This document shows positions 24,296-36,549 of a stretch of DNA of 64,000 nucleotides, one piece after another (within the stretch, counting starts at the first letter, position 1; each line of letters opens with the position of its first letter). The notes under the pieces were generated by a model. The model searched no databases. It saw nothing but the letters and a program-made list of their open reading frames with translations, and had not been told where the DNA came from. Made by a program: the position numbers and the translations under genes. Origin of the DNA: Salticus scenicus (taxonomy: Eukaryota > Arthropoda > Arachnida > Araneae > Salticidae); assembly GCA_963930645.1 (NCBI GenBank), contig OZ005649.1:39355664-39419663 (forward strand), written 5' to 3'.

Positions 24296-24968
24296 GTAAT
24301 TTCCGCATACCTAGAGTACATGAAGTAATGAAAGGGTTAAATTTCGCATTAATTTAAGCAAATGTATTTCTATAATGCATGTTTAAGTCAATTATTACCT
24401 TACTCTATTACACTATGTAAATTTGTGGAATCTTCTCCCTTTAAAATACGCACCAATCTGTTAACATCCCGTGAAAAATCTCACTGTGTAAACTTCCATT
24501 TGTTGTCTTCCTTAATTGTAATGTGTTACATTAAACACTCTGTTCACTTATTTCTTTACTTACTACCTGAAATAAAAAATATTATTTGTAGACAGAAATA
24601 ATTGAGTGTCAGTAGTATCTCAGGTCTATACATCGTTTTAAAAGAATTAAATGATCACAAATAGCTTTTATAACCCGTAAATATATCTTATCCAATAGAT
24701 CTTACTAACTATTAGTACAAAATTTAAAAGATTTATAACTTCTATTTTGTTCGTTTAGCTGTCCATATCTCTTTCCATCTATCTGCCTGTTGGTCTATCT
24801 GCGCTCAAATCATTTTAACTGTATGGAATGTCTTCTAACTGGTGCATGGCATAAAAATTCCTTATGGCATGGGCCTTATTGAATATGGTATAATTAGCAA
24901 TAATAGTTTGTGTACAGAGACATAAACAAAAGTTCTGATACATTACGTTCTAAGTGAGGTATATTATT

Positions 24969-25060
24969 TTTTTTACGTTTTGTACATTTCAGAGGTATTT
25001 AAAATTTCCTTTATACAGGAACATTTAAATACCTCTGAAATGTACCAAAACGTAAAAAAA
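24969..25060. repeat. Inverted repeat with arms of about 36 bp
   Basis: TTTACGTTTTGTACATTTC then AGAGGTATTTAAA on the left is mirrored by TTTAAATACCTCT then GAAATGTACCAAAACGTAAA on the right, with one mismatch and a spacer of about 20 bp. It abuts the mariner relic. Confidence 0.8.
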
Positions 25061-25071
25061 TTAACATGTTA

Positions 25072-25279
25072 GGTCGTTGCAAAAGTTCGTGCGGACGCGG
25101 ATCATTTTATTGCCTCCAAAGACGAGAGCTTCTATCGCCGTGGTATACATCTGTTACCCGAAAAATGGGCAGAGGTTGTAGAAAGTAATGGAGAGTATTT
25201 TGATTAAAAATTGTTATTTGATTTCATGTATTTTTATGAAATGAAGCAATAAAAAACCGCACGAATTTATGCAAAGACC
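25072..25279 (+). mobile_element. Internally deleted mariner element, 208 bp, TA-flanked
   Basis: The 5' end GGTCGTTGCAAAAGTTCGTG and the inverted 3' end CACGAATTTATGCAAAGACC are terminal inverted repeats, and a TA lies on each side. Between them only the end of a transposase gene remains. Confidence 0.85.
25097..25207 (+). pseudogene. C-terminal tail of a mariner transposase
   Basis: An open stretch of 36 codons ending in TAA reads through FIASKDESFYRRGIHLLPEK and ends VVESNGEYFD. The pattern FYRRGIHLLPEKW and the terminal NGEYFD are typical of the C terminus of mariner transposases. The N-terminal DNA-binding part and the whole DDD catalytic core are missing; the left inverted repeat joins almost directly to this tail, so the element cannot make a transposase. 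Confidence 0.85.
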
Positions 25280-27450
25280 TAATATAATATTCATAATCAC
25301 AAAAGCTTTTTCATGTAGAATGATTTTCAATAATGATGGTTTACAAGGCCGAACAAAAATTTTATGCATATATTAGGGATATAAATGGAAATTGCTGAAA
25401 AGTCATTTTCAGTTATGTTACATATTTTTAATTTACTTACATTTTCTAACAAGGTTTACAAGTTAGTAGAACGGATTTCGGTTTGTCTGCCTGTCTATTC
25501 GTCTGATTGTCTTCCATAGTACTATCATAAATAATCTTAGAATGTTTTTAAACTGATATATGATAATTAAGATCTCTATGACATGTTCTCTATCAAAAAT
25601 GGTATAAAATAAATAAAACTCGTTTCTGTAAAGGCTCAACAGAATTTAAATAAATTATCTGAGAAGCATAACTTTATAACATATATTTACAAATAACACA
25701 GCTGGTATATATGCAAGGAGACGCAAAATATTTCTAATGCATTATGGTCTATAAGTGAGGAATTTATAAAGCAAATTTGAATATTTTTTACTTCAGACAG
25801 CGTAATTTACATTATAAGGATGCACAAAAGTATTTTTCTTCTGTAAAATAAAACATGATTATCGTAATTTATTGGTTTACAGGGCCTTAAAATTTAGACC
25901 TATAATTGAATTTGCTGAGTGCAAAATTTTAATACAATGAGGTTGTGTCGCAGTACACTATCCGGGTACGAATGTATTCCAAAGTATTGCGTTCTATAAA
26001 AGGTATTTCTATAAACCACTTTTATTATTATAGAATCCTTAATCAAATTGAGATATGTCATTCCACTTCACTGTTGAAAGTTTTCTATTGAAAACGGAGT
26101 AAATATCACCACTGGTTTGTGTACAGGGACACCATAAAGTATTCTAGAGCACTGCATTCTACAAAAGATAAATTCCATAAAGCCTATTTTAATAACTTTA
26201 CTTTGTACAAGTCTTAATGAAATTGAAATATGTTATCTATAGGCTCAATGAATTGTTTTTTGTAGAATATTGTATGATTCACATTAAGATATACAGGGCC
26301 ACACAAAATATTTAGTTATATTAAAGGCTATTATTGGAAATTCGATGGAATTACATTTTCGTTTACATTAGGCGCTTATTAACAAATTTTAAGTGTGAAT
26401 ATGATTTAAATTTGTGTATCTGTCTGTATGAGTGTCCATCTGCATATCTGTCCGTCTGCCCGGCTCAATTGTCCGTAAATATTTTCGGAATTTCTTAAAA
26501 ATGATATACGTTATTAAATTTCATTATGGAATGTTCCCTATTTAAAATAGCATTAAAGTTCCAGTGCAACTAGTTTATGTACAAGGACGACCCACCCCCA
26601 AATAATAATAATAATAATAATAATAATGATAATGCATTGAGTTTTAGAGGAGATATTTTATATGTAACATTTAAATAACATTCTACTGTAAAAATCATTA
26701 AATAATAGTATTATTATTAACTTCCATGTTCTCAAATACTTTGTATGGAATATGATATGCTTAACCCTTCAGATTTAATGGACTATACTAAAATATTTAA
26801 TTACATTAAGGGCTTACAATTGGAAATTGCTGGCTGCCTGTCAATCTTTCTATATGCCCATCTGCCCGACTCCCGCGTCTATAAATATTTTCAGAATTTC
26901 TTAACAATGTATATGATGTTTAAGTGCCCATAGAATGTTCCCTATGTCAAATGGCATTAATAGATCCTGTAAAACTGGTTTGTGTAGAGGGACACCCAAA
27001 AACATTGCACTTTAAGAGAAGCATTTTTATAACTCGCATTTAAACACTTTCGTACTGAAAACATTAATTATCAGATTTACAGGGCTACATTAAAATATTC
27101 ACATACATTTAAGTTTACAGATGTTAATTAAGGGCTGCATTTTCGTTTATGCTAAGCATTTTTATGAATTTTCAACTGTGTTTAAGGATGATTATGAATT
27201 TAATTAGTCTACCCGTCTGCTTTTTTGTGATTATGTCTGTCTGACTTGTCCAAAGAGCATTAACAATTATACGTTACAAAGAGTATGTACATTTGAAAAG
27301 TGTTAATAATTAATGCATACCGGATGATAATTCGTTCTTGTTATTCCTAAGAGTAGTAAATAGCAAATAATGGGATTCTAAATAGTAATAAATTGAAAAA
27401 AATTATATAAAATTATTATTTTTACCCAAATCATTGCGAATTCTTTTTTT

Positions 27451-27488
27451 AGGTTGATTTCTTTAGAAATCAACCTATTGCAATCACT

Positions 27489-27529
<41 letters not shown>

Positions 27530-30500
27530 AATGAAAATTTTGTCATCACGATAACTCCCGAAATAATACTGGAAATCGAACCAAATTTGGACAGTGAACT
27601 AATCTTATAAATATCTTGGACGAGTTCGTTAACCAAGTTGCTCCGACTTTTTGTTTTCAAGTGGCAGCCACTTGAAAATTTCAAACCGACATTGTAAAAA
27701 GCATATTTAAAGCAAGATTTGCTTGAATTTTGTTGTAAATACAGGTCACATGAGGGCCTCAATGATGTTTATTAATGAAGTTTATCCGCCATTTTCAATA
27801 AAGTGGCAGATATTTTAAGTTAAGCGGGACCACTTGAAATCGGGCTACCACTTGAAAATTTAAAATCCCTATAACTTCCGAAATAATACTCCAAATCGAA
27901 CCAAATTTGAACAGTGTCTTAACTTATCTTATAAATATCTTAGATGAGTTTGTTAACCAAGTTGCTCCGCCATTTTGTTTTCAAGTGGAGACCACTTGAA
28001 AATTTCAAATTCAAATTGTAAAAAGCGTATTCCGAATTTTTTTTAATTTTGATGTATACATAGATTACACAAGTTTCTCAAATAACTTTATTAATGAACT
28101 TTATCCGCCATTTTTAATAAAGTGGCGGATATCTTAAGTTAAGCAGGACCAATTGAAATTAGGCCACCACTTGAAAATTTAAAACCATGATAACTTCCAG
28201 AATAATACTCCAAATGGAACCAAATTTAAACAGTGTCTTAACTTATGTTATAAATATCTTAGATGAGTTTGTTAACCAAGTTGCTCCGCCATTTTGTTTT
28301 CAAGTGGAGACCACTTGAAAATTTCAAATTTAAATTGTAAAAAGCGTATTCCGAAATTGTTTGAATTTTGATGTAAATACAGACCACATAAGGATCTCAA
28401 TGAAGTTTATTAATAAACTATGTCCGCCATTTTTAATAAAGTGGCAGATATCTTAAGTTAAGCGGGACCACTTGAAATCAGGCTACCACTTGAAAATTTT
28501 AAATCCCTATAACTTCCGAAAGAATACTCCAAATCGAACCAAATTTGAATAGTGTCTTAACTTATCTTATAAATATCTTGGATGAGTTTGTTAACCAAGT
28601 TGCTCCGCCATTTTGTTTTCAAGTGGAGACCACTTGAAAATTTCAAACTCAAATTGTAAAAAGCGTATTCCGAATTTTTTTAGGTTGATTTCTTTAGAAA
28701 TCGACCTATTGCAATCACTTCGTTTATCTATCTATCTAGCTATCTATCTATCTATAATGAAAATTTTGTCATCACGATAACTCCCGAAATAATACTCGAA
28801 ATCGAACCAAATTTGGACAGTGAACTAATCTTATAAATATCTTGGATGAGTTCGTTAACCAAGTTGCTCCGACTTTTTGTTTTCAAGTGGCAGCCACTTG
28901 AAAATTTCAAACCGACATTGTAAAAAGCATATTTAAAGCAAGATTTGCTTGAATTTTGTTGTAAATACAGGTCACATAAGGGTCTCAATGATGTTTATTA
29001 ATGAAGTTTATCTGCCATTTTCAATAAAGTGGCAGATATTTTAAGTTAAGCGGGACCACTTGAAATCAGGCTACCACTTGAAAATTTAAAAGCCCTATAA
29101 CTTCCGAAATAATACTCCAAATCGAACCAAATTTGAACAGTGTCTTAACTTATCTTATAAATATCTTAGATGAGTTTGTTAAATAAGTTGCTCCGCCATT
29201 TTGTTTTCAAGTGGAGACCACTTGAAAATTTCAAATTCAAATTGTAAAAAGCGTTTTGCGAATTTTTTTAAATTTTGATGTATACATAGATTAAACAAGT
29301 GTCTCAAATATCTTTATAAATGAACTTTATCCGCCATTTTTAATAAAGTGGTGGATATCTTAAGTTAAGCGGGACCACTTGAAATCAGGCCACCACTTGA
29401 AAATTTAAAACCATGATAACTTCCGAAATAATACTCCAAATGGAACCAAATTTGAACGGTGTCTTAACTTATCTTATAAATATCTTGGATGAGTTTGTTA
29501 ACCAAGTTGCTCCGCCATTTTGTTTTCAAGTGGAGACCACTTGAAAATTTCAAACTCAAATTGTAAAAAGCGTATTCCGAAATTGTTTGAATTTTGATGT
29601 AAATACAGACCACATTAGGACCTCAATGAAGTTTATTAATAAACTATATCCACCATTTTTAATAAAGTGGCAGATATCTTAAGTTAAGCGGGGTCACTTG
29701 AAATCAGACTCCCACTTGAAAATTTAAAATCACGATAACTTTTGAAATAATACCTCAAATCGAACCAAATTTTGACAGTGATATTACCATATAATTATCT
29801 TGAATGTTTTCACTAGGCAACTTGTCCCGACATCTTGTGTCTAAGTTCCAGCCACTTGAAATCACACTGCCACTTGAAAATATGCCATCACGATAACTTT
29901 TAAAATACTAAATTTATTCAAATAAAAGCTGGTTAGTGAACTTTTGGTTCAAATATCTAGGATAAGTTCACTTGATGACTTGATCCGCAATTTTATTTTC
30001 AAGTTTTATTTTCAAGCGGCCACTTGAAAATTTGTCATTATGGTAACTTTTGTAAGACAGAATCAATTCGCTTCAAATATGGGTAGTGGATTTATTATTC
30101 AAATGTCTCAGATAAGTTCGCTAGGCATCTCACTCCACTTTTTTTTACAAGTGGTGCCACCTGAAAATTTCTCATGATGATAATTTTTGAAATACTGATT
30201 TAATTTAAACTAGAACTGGACAATGAACATATCGTACAAATATACTGGATGATTTCGATGGGCAAGTTGTTTTGCTATTTTGTTTTACAAGTCGCAGCCA
30301 CTAAGATGCCACTTGAAAATTTGCCATAATAATAACTTTTGAAACACGGCACTGATTTAAACCACAGTTGGACAGTAATCTATGCTTCAAATATCTTCGA
30401 TGTGTTTGCTGGAACTTTAAAAATAGTTAATCAATTCAAATCAAAGTTGAAAAATGGATTTATCATTCAAACAACAAAAATTTAGAAAATTCACGTAACT

Positions 30501-31163
30501 CATGAACCAATCACGTTATTGCGTCCATCTTTGGTATATCGATAAAAAGTATTTTCTCGCCAAAAGTCGCCAAAAAAGTCGCCATAAGGGAAAAGTCGCC
30601 AAATTTGGCGCCAAATCCATTACCTGCGTTACTGGATCTTTTTAATGCGTTTTTAAGGAAAATTAGACTATTTTAATGTTAAAACAAACTAGAAATGCAG
30701 GAAACTAACATTTTATCAACTTACTAAGCCTCTTTGAAAGAATTTCTACAAAAAAAAAAAAAAAAAAAAAATTTTCAAATTTGCAACGATATCTTAGATG
30801 AGCAACTTTCTCTGCCATTTTTATCGAAGTGGCAGCCACTTAATTTTTCAACTCGATGACTTTTGAGATTTTGCATTAATTCGAACTATGTGTGTACAGT
30901 AGACTTATCTCACAAATACATTTCATATATTTGTCAGCTTAACCCACCATTTTTTTTCCTAGCGCCGGCCACTTGAAAATTTTAAATTCACATAAAAGTG
31001 TATTTATGAACTGATTTGCTTAAAACTCCATATGTGCATAGACTACATCAATATTTCTACCAAGTGCATTAATAATTTGTAGCCGCCATTTTCAAACAAA
31101 ATGACGGCTACTTGATAAGGAAAAAGAAATCAACCTACCCTTCCGAATAAGCCGGAAGGTCTT
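27451..31163 (+). mobile_element. Family B element: tandem hairpin array, about 3.7 kb
   Basis: Starts with the palindrome AGGTTGATTTCTTTAGAAAT and a TCTA microsatellite. It then has units of about 320 bp, each with CACTTGAAAATTT, a CCGAAATAATACTC block, the hairpin TTCAAGTGG-AGA-CCACTTGAA and the hairpin ATCCGCCA...TGGCGGAT. The end carries AAAGAAATCAACCT, the inverse of the start, and then a hairpin CTTCCG / CGGAAG. A segment of about 1.23 kb (27451-28681) is repeated from 28682, which restarts with the same palindrome. Later units (29,740-31,100) are more decayed. The similar open frames at 27526 and 28752 come from this duplication and are not genes. Confidence 0.8.
27492..27528. repeat. 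TCTA microsatellite in family B
   Basis: About nine perfect copies. The second start at 28,722-28,755 has a shorter, interrupted tract, and the copy at 61177 has a TA tract in the same place. Confidence 0.95.
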
Positions 31164-32029
31164 GTTTTTTTTTTTTGTTTTTTTTTTTTTTCCTTAGAGA
31201 GGTAAATGGGCAGCAAATAATAACAATAGAAATAATTTTAATAGAAATAATTTAAAGTACCAACATAATTTTTCTTTTTTTTTATACACAAATGATCGTG
31301 AACTCTCTTTATGCCTAAAAGCGGTACATAATGAGTAAATAATAGCATTCTTAATAGCAATAAATTGAAAGTTCTATATGAGTAGCATCGCAACCCTACT
31401 CCTGTAAAACTTGTCGAATGATGTCCTTTTTTTTTTTTTTGTCTTTTTTTATAAAGTCAAATCATTTCGAAATCTAACTTTTTAATTCATAATAGCAGTG
31501 AATAGTCATCATCAAAGTTTAAATTACTGTCATTGTGCCTCTACGCATACCAATCTTATCCATTTTCTAAAGTCGCTACAAAATCTAATACTTTTTATTC
31601 CTAATAGCAGTGAATAGTCAGGATCAAAATGCTGTATGACTGACATCGCGCTTCTACTCCTATAGAGCATGTCCAGTAATTATTTTTACTCAAATTATTG
31701 CACAAACTAATTCCCAATAGCAGTAAATAATCAGCAAACAATAGCATTCCTAATACCAGCCATTTTAAAACTTTATATAAGTGGCATCGTGTATACATCT
31801 CATATAAACTTCTTCAATGATTATTTTTGCTTAAATTATTATTAAATTTCAGTTATTATTTTTATTATTATTATTATTATTTACAGCGGTGAATACAGTG
31901 AGTGTTCAAATTATTAGATTTTTTTTTTTACATATTTTAAATAAAAAAAAAAAAGAAAAGAACAAAATGGCCCGGGACTTCAGACAGGCAAAGAACATTT
32001 AAAAACTCACATTTACCATTATCGACCTT

Positions 32030-33290
32030 TTTTACAGTGCAATTAGGGAACCAACCACAATTTGAAGAAAAGTGCACATTCTTTGGATCACCTTGTATCA
32101 TAAAAAACTGTAAATGTCTTTTACCTTTGATACATTGTTGCACATACTATGCACAATATTTGTATGTTTTGGTGCGTAAATTGCGCTATTATTTAGACAG
32201 ATTTTTTTTCCCTTATAACTAGAACAGACTTCCCTAAAACTTCAAAAAATTCACAGAAAATTTGACAAAATATTAGAGAAACATTACTCTGAAGTATAAA
32301 ATTCCTACGCGTAATACTCGTGTATATGAGCATTTATATTTTATATTAGTAAATAATTTTTTACTGCGCCTGCGCGAAAGATAGAAATATTTTTATTGCA
32401 TAGACTGAAAGCTAAATATATTGATCAACTTTTGCCAAACGTTCATTTGAATAGAGTAAACATTAGGCAAATTGTCGGTAAAAGAACGAACTAGAATTTT
32501 AGTTATTGTCCAGAGTTGAAATTTCATAAGGGGTTTTACTCATGCTACATATTTAATTTGAAGATCCAACTGTTTCAACTGCATTGCAAAAACTCTTTTT
32601 TTTTTTTTTTGTGTGTGTGTGTGTGTGTGTGAATAAAACCTTATAGGCAACTTTAACATTTTTTTTATTTATTTACTAAGATTTGTGAGTTCATAAGGGT
32701 TTTTCACAAAAAAGAATTTTTGCAATTAATTGAAATAATTACATTTTCGAATAAAATACAAGTCATGCGCAAAACTCTATGAAATTTTAACTCTGGAAAA
32801 TACCTAAAATTCTTTTCTTTTCCCGACTGTTTGCTTAAGTTTTATTCCATTCAAACGAGGTTTTGACAAAAATGTTTCAAAATATCTATCTTTCAACTTA
32901 TGCAAAAAAAAATTTTCTCTCTTCCGTTCATGCGCAGTAAAATACAAATGCTCATATCTCAGCAAATATTACACGTGAGAATTTCATGTTTCAGAATAAC
33001 GTTTCTCTAACTGTTTGTCAAATTTTCTGTAAATTTTGTGAAGTTTCGTGAAATTCATTCTAGTTATAAACAAAAAAGTTTTAAAAAAAGTTAATAGTTT
33101 TGAAAATAAAATTACATATTCCTAAATAGTTGCGCAATTTCCGCCCCGAAGCATACAAATATTGTACATAGTATTTGCAATAATGTGGTAAAGCTACAAG
33201 TCATTTTTAATTTTTAATGATACAGGATGATCCAAAAGTATGTGCGCACTTCTTCAATTTGTGGTTTGTCCCCTAATTAGATGCACCCTG
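32030..33290. mobile_element. Large imperfect palindrome, about 1.25 kb
   Basis: Successive blocks on the left (GTGCAATTAGGG, ACCACAATTTGAAGAAAAGT, GGATCACCTTGTATCAT, TAACTAGAACAGA, GAAAATTTGACAAA) reappear in reverse order and complement on the right (CCCTAATTAGATGCAC, ACTTCTTCAATTTGTGGT, ATGATACAGGATGATCC, TTCTAGTTATAA, TTTGTCAAATTTTC). Matching continues inward to a centre near 32,660. The arms are diverged, so the unit is old. It is noncoding. Confidence 0.75.
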
Positions 33291-33361
33291 AACTAAATAG
33301 ATAGTGGAAAATGTGAGATTAAAATTTTCTTTGCATGTTTGAAGTTTCAGGCCATTTTGTC

Positions 33362-33465
33362 CAGTATTTGTATTTATTTATTTATTTATTTTATTTTTTT
33401 TTTTTTATTTATTTTTTTTTTTTTTTTAGAAAATCCAAAAAAAAAAAAAAAAAAAAAAACTGTAA
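33362..33465. repeat. ATTT microsatellite with poly(T) and poly(A) runs
   Basis: A TTTA-type tract followed by long T runs and then a run of about 22 A. This is low-complexity sequence. Confidence 0.9.
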
Positions 33466-34203
33466 AAATAAAAATAAATTCTAATTATTTGAACAGCCAC
33501 TGTAGTTAGCATAAAACTTTTATATTAGTAGATTAATCGCGTATAATTCCGTCCCACCATGGGTGTAAAAAGGGGAGGGGGGAGGGGGTCGTACCTGAAA
33601 ATTTATAATTCCATTCATTTTTATGAAAACTTAAATCATTTTGTATCGTATTCTTCTAACTTTTTGTAGCTTAGTTGTTGAAACTTTTGTATATGGAAAA
33701 TAATTTTGATAAATAATAATTTTAATAAAATTTTCTCTGCGAAAATTTTTATAAGAAAATACTTAACCCTTTCAAAGGAGAGTAAGATATGTTTTATATA
33801 CCACTCAATTTTATTTTCCAACTATAAAAATTCATGACGAAAATTTTCACCAAAATTTTAATTTTATAAATTGGCGGAAAAGCTTTGTTTATTTCTTTTC
33901 TTCTAATTTTTGTTCGTAAATTCTAGTGGCTTTTCAATTTAAACGAGCGCAATTAACTCGGCCCTCAAAGGGTTAAGAAAGTTTTTTTAATAACTGCGAC
34001 ATATTAGTTTGTATTTCATTTTATGTAACTTACAAGAACTGGAAAATAATTTTAAGATATCATACATTAATTTTGCTTTTAATTTTTACTTTCCGAACAC
34101 TATAGTGAGGAATGTATTGTAATCATGTCAAAAATCCGAATTTGAGATTTTGATGTTTCTATACTTTTCGAGGTTCCCTGAGTTCGTTTTCACTATTTTT
34201 ACG

Positions 34204-34206
34204 ATG

Positions 34207-34240
<34 letters not shown>
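34204..34240. repeat. GT microsatellite
   Basis: An uninterrupted GT tract followed by three GTAT units. A minus-strand open frame over it is an artefact of the repeat. Confidence 0.95.
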
Positions 34241-34250
<10 letters not shown>

Positions 34251-34254
34251 GAGT

Positions 34255-34790
34255 GAACACGCTAGCGTCTAAATGCTTTGTTCGAATAAGCTGAAAGTTG
34301 GTACGTATATTGTAAACCTCCATAGTACGAACCCTATAGATTTTGGTGAATTTAGCACTTATAGGTTTTTTACAGGGACACCAGGAGAAATTCTTTATCA
34401 TTATGACCTATGGGGCCAATTTTTTAAAAGTGTGATAGTGTCTAATTATTAATCTGAGTAAAAAATTTGTACACATGTTGTAGGTCACAGTTGCACCAAC
34501 TGTATAGATTTTGGTGAATTTAGCACTTACAGTTTTTTTTACAGGGACACAAAGAAAAATTCTTTATCATTATGGCCTGTGGGACCAAATTTTTAGAAGT
34601 GCGATAGCATCTAAACACCTTGTTCAACTCAGCTGAAAATTTATATGAATATTATAAATCACTGTTGCACTGACTATAAGCATTTTGGTGAATCTAGCTT
34701 TTATAGGTTTTTACAGGGACACAATGAAAAATTCTCATTCATTTTGATCTATGGGCTCAAAGTCCAGTAGCGTTTAATAAAACATTGTGT
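34255..34790. repeat. Tandem repeat of about 170 bp, three units (family G)
   Basis: ATTTTGGTGAATTTAGCAC then TTACAGGGACAC recurs at about 34,338, 34,507 and 34,682. Each unit also has a TTCTTTATCATTATGACCT-like stretch and an element resembling GTGCGATAGCATCTAAAC. The CAGGGACAC word links it to family C and to the block at 24,740. It lies about 0.9 kb upstream of gene 2. Confidence 0.75.
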
Positions 34791-35586
34791 AATATATAGA
34801 GAAAAATACTGAAACACTCTATTATGGTTTTCTCTCTTTTGTTTGTTTAAGAACTTCTCTTTCTTTACTTTATCTACAAAACTGTTACCTTATCCATGTT
34901 CGGAAAGTCGAGTGGAGTCACTCCAGATTTTTTTGTTAATACTCGAGATTTACGGAAACAAATACATAATCGGGTCAGGGTTCACAGATAAATGCTAAAT
35001 GCTATTTTTAACACCACTAAATTTTTATAGTATCAATTAATTTGTTCAATTGTACCATTTTTAGTTGTCATATAAAGTGGTTCGTTTTAATATAAAATTA
35101 GTGTTGTTAAAAAAATAAATCTGTAATAATCATCTGGTAAATCTAGATCGGGAACTGAACAGAATTCATTTTGGCTATTTGGCTTTTCCTTAATTCTTTT
35201 GCGGAAATTTTAAATCTTCAACTATACCCCAGAAGTTAAAAAATAATACTTTCTAAAGAAAGCAAAATTTCTCACTTCTTAACGATAGAAGTGTGATAAG
35301 GATTTTTCAAAATAAAATATGCTGACTGACGAAGATGTTTTCACTGGCAAAAGCTTGGGTTTATTTTGTGGAAAATACTATATGAGTATAAATTATCAGT
35401 TTTATTCAAATTCAGTAAACAATTAAGAGATTGATTTTTCTTATAAGATTAGACTTACGAAGAACATAGATATTTATTGATGTTTATTGATATCGCAAGG
35501 ATGGGAAAACCAGAAAAGGAAGTGAATCATTTGTTTAGTTTCATTTTTTAAATGGGGAAAAAACGTAGTGCAACTTCTTCATAAGC

Positions 35587-35594
35587 TATATAAG
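35587..35594 (+). promoter_or_regulatory. Gene 2 TATA box and core promoter
   Basis: GCTATATAAGAGCTG lies about 75 nt before the ATG, followed by TATAGTTTAAGAAACGTCT. Both blocks match gene 1. Upstream, GATATCGCAAGGATGGGAAA at 35,492-35,511 is also shared. The start site should be near 35,615-35,625. Confidence 0.7.
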
Positions 35595-35663
35595 AGCTGT
35601 GATGTGTAAAAATTCTATAGTTTAAGAAACGTCTTGTAGCTTTAATACATTCTTGTAGAAAAG

Positions 35664-35683
35664 ATGGTTCAACAGCAGAATAT
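35664..35683 (+). CDS. Gene 2 exon 1, coding part (start codon)
   Basis: The ATG at 35664 has A at -3 and G at +4, as in gene 1. Twenty nt (MVQQQN plus two bases) end at GTAAGT. The second in-frame ATG is at 38328 in exon 2; the shared upstream start is preferred. Confidence 0.82.
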
Positions 35684-36517
35684 GTAAGTACAGATATTGA
35701 TTTTATTTTTTTAATTTGTAAACTGAATTATTTTATACTTTTTTTTTTTTTTTTTTTTTAATATTTCGATGGGTAATGTGAACTTCTTTATGGTAGTTAA
35801 TGATGCATCTTATTAAAATTTAAGTTTGTTTTTTACCTTTACGTTGACACCTATTCATTCTATTTCTTTTTCTAAAAAGGATTCGTACCACTATTTTTAT
35901 ATCACTAACCATATATTTAGTAAATAGTAAATTGTTACTAAAATTATTTTTTAAATTTAAAAGTATTTTTACAGTTACTTAATATTTTACTGATCTTAAA
36001 AAATTATTTTATGCATTTTTTTTATTTATTTATTTTTTTTTTTTTTTTAACCTTTTTATTTATTTAGAATAAATTAAAGACGTAAGTTTGACTTTAAGGA
36101 AAACTACGTGATTGATTTTAAGAAAAACTACATCAACTGGGAAAAGAATTAGACAAAGTTTTTTTTTTTTCCCTATTTTATGCATAACATAACAATGAAA
36201 AACTAACTGGACTCAGCTGAATTCCCCCTTACAATATTTGATTCCATAAATGACTAATATGGGCATAATACAAACATTTTATGAGAAATTATATCGTCTT
36301 ATTACACAGCGTGGTCCAGATTAAAATTCCAAACTCATTAGACTTTCCTACCTCACATTCCATACATTTACCTTATAATAATCTGCTGATCTGTTTTATT
36401 CTGGCCCTATTGGCAACTTATTAATAGTTCATTATACATTTTACTGTACCTACACTACATTGCTTCAAGATTTTTCGTGTTACTTAAAATTTTCTATCTG
36501 GTTGTTTGGCCTATTTT

Positions 36518-36549
<32 letters not shown>

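Larger units (their letters stand above)
24740..27330. repeat. Block of degenerate repeats with TGTACAGGGACAC core
   Basis: At least six diverged copies of a module like GTGTACAGGGACACC followed by a TATTCTAATGCATT-like stretch lie near 24,910, 25,706, 25,950, 26,114, 26,572 and 26,970. Between them are pyrimidine-rich stretches of CTGTCTGTCTGCC type near 24,770, 25,490, 26,420, 26,830 and 27,210. The same module occurs in family C. A deleted mariner (25072-25279) is inserted in the block, and an ATA tract lies at 26,603-26,627. Confidence 0.6.
21780..35464. other. Region between the two divergent promoters
   Basis: 13.7 kb without a recognisable gene, made mostly of the repeats listed separately. 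Beyond about 200 bp from each ATG the two promoter regions lose clear similarity. Unassigned parts (23,100-23,270, 23,750-24,700, 31,200-31,980 and 34,800-35,400) are A+T-rich sequence in which I see nothing specific. Confidence 0.6.

Noticed and set aside
27526..28988. Two nearly identical 78-codon minus-strand frames (27526 and 28752) and a relative at 61269
   Set aside because: They come from repeated family B units; the similarity reflects the repeat and the frames are not conserved in other units.
27440..31170. CRISPR array
   Set aside because: Units are about 320 bp, variable, hairpin-rich and flanked by inverted ends in a eukaryotic setting; there are no short direct repeats with unique spacers.
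31937..32222. Overlapping open frames on both strands near 32,000
   Set aside because: They lie in an arm of the large imperfect palindrome and have no counterpart in the other arm.
34159..34401. Frame with a His-Thr repeat on the minus strand
   Set aside because: This is only the translated GT microsatellite at 34,204-34,240.
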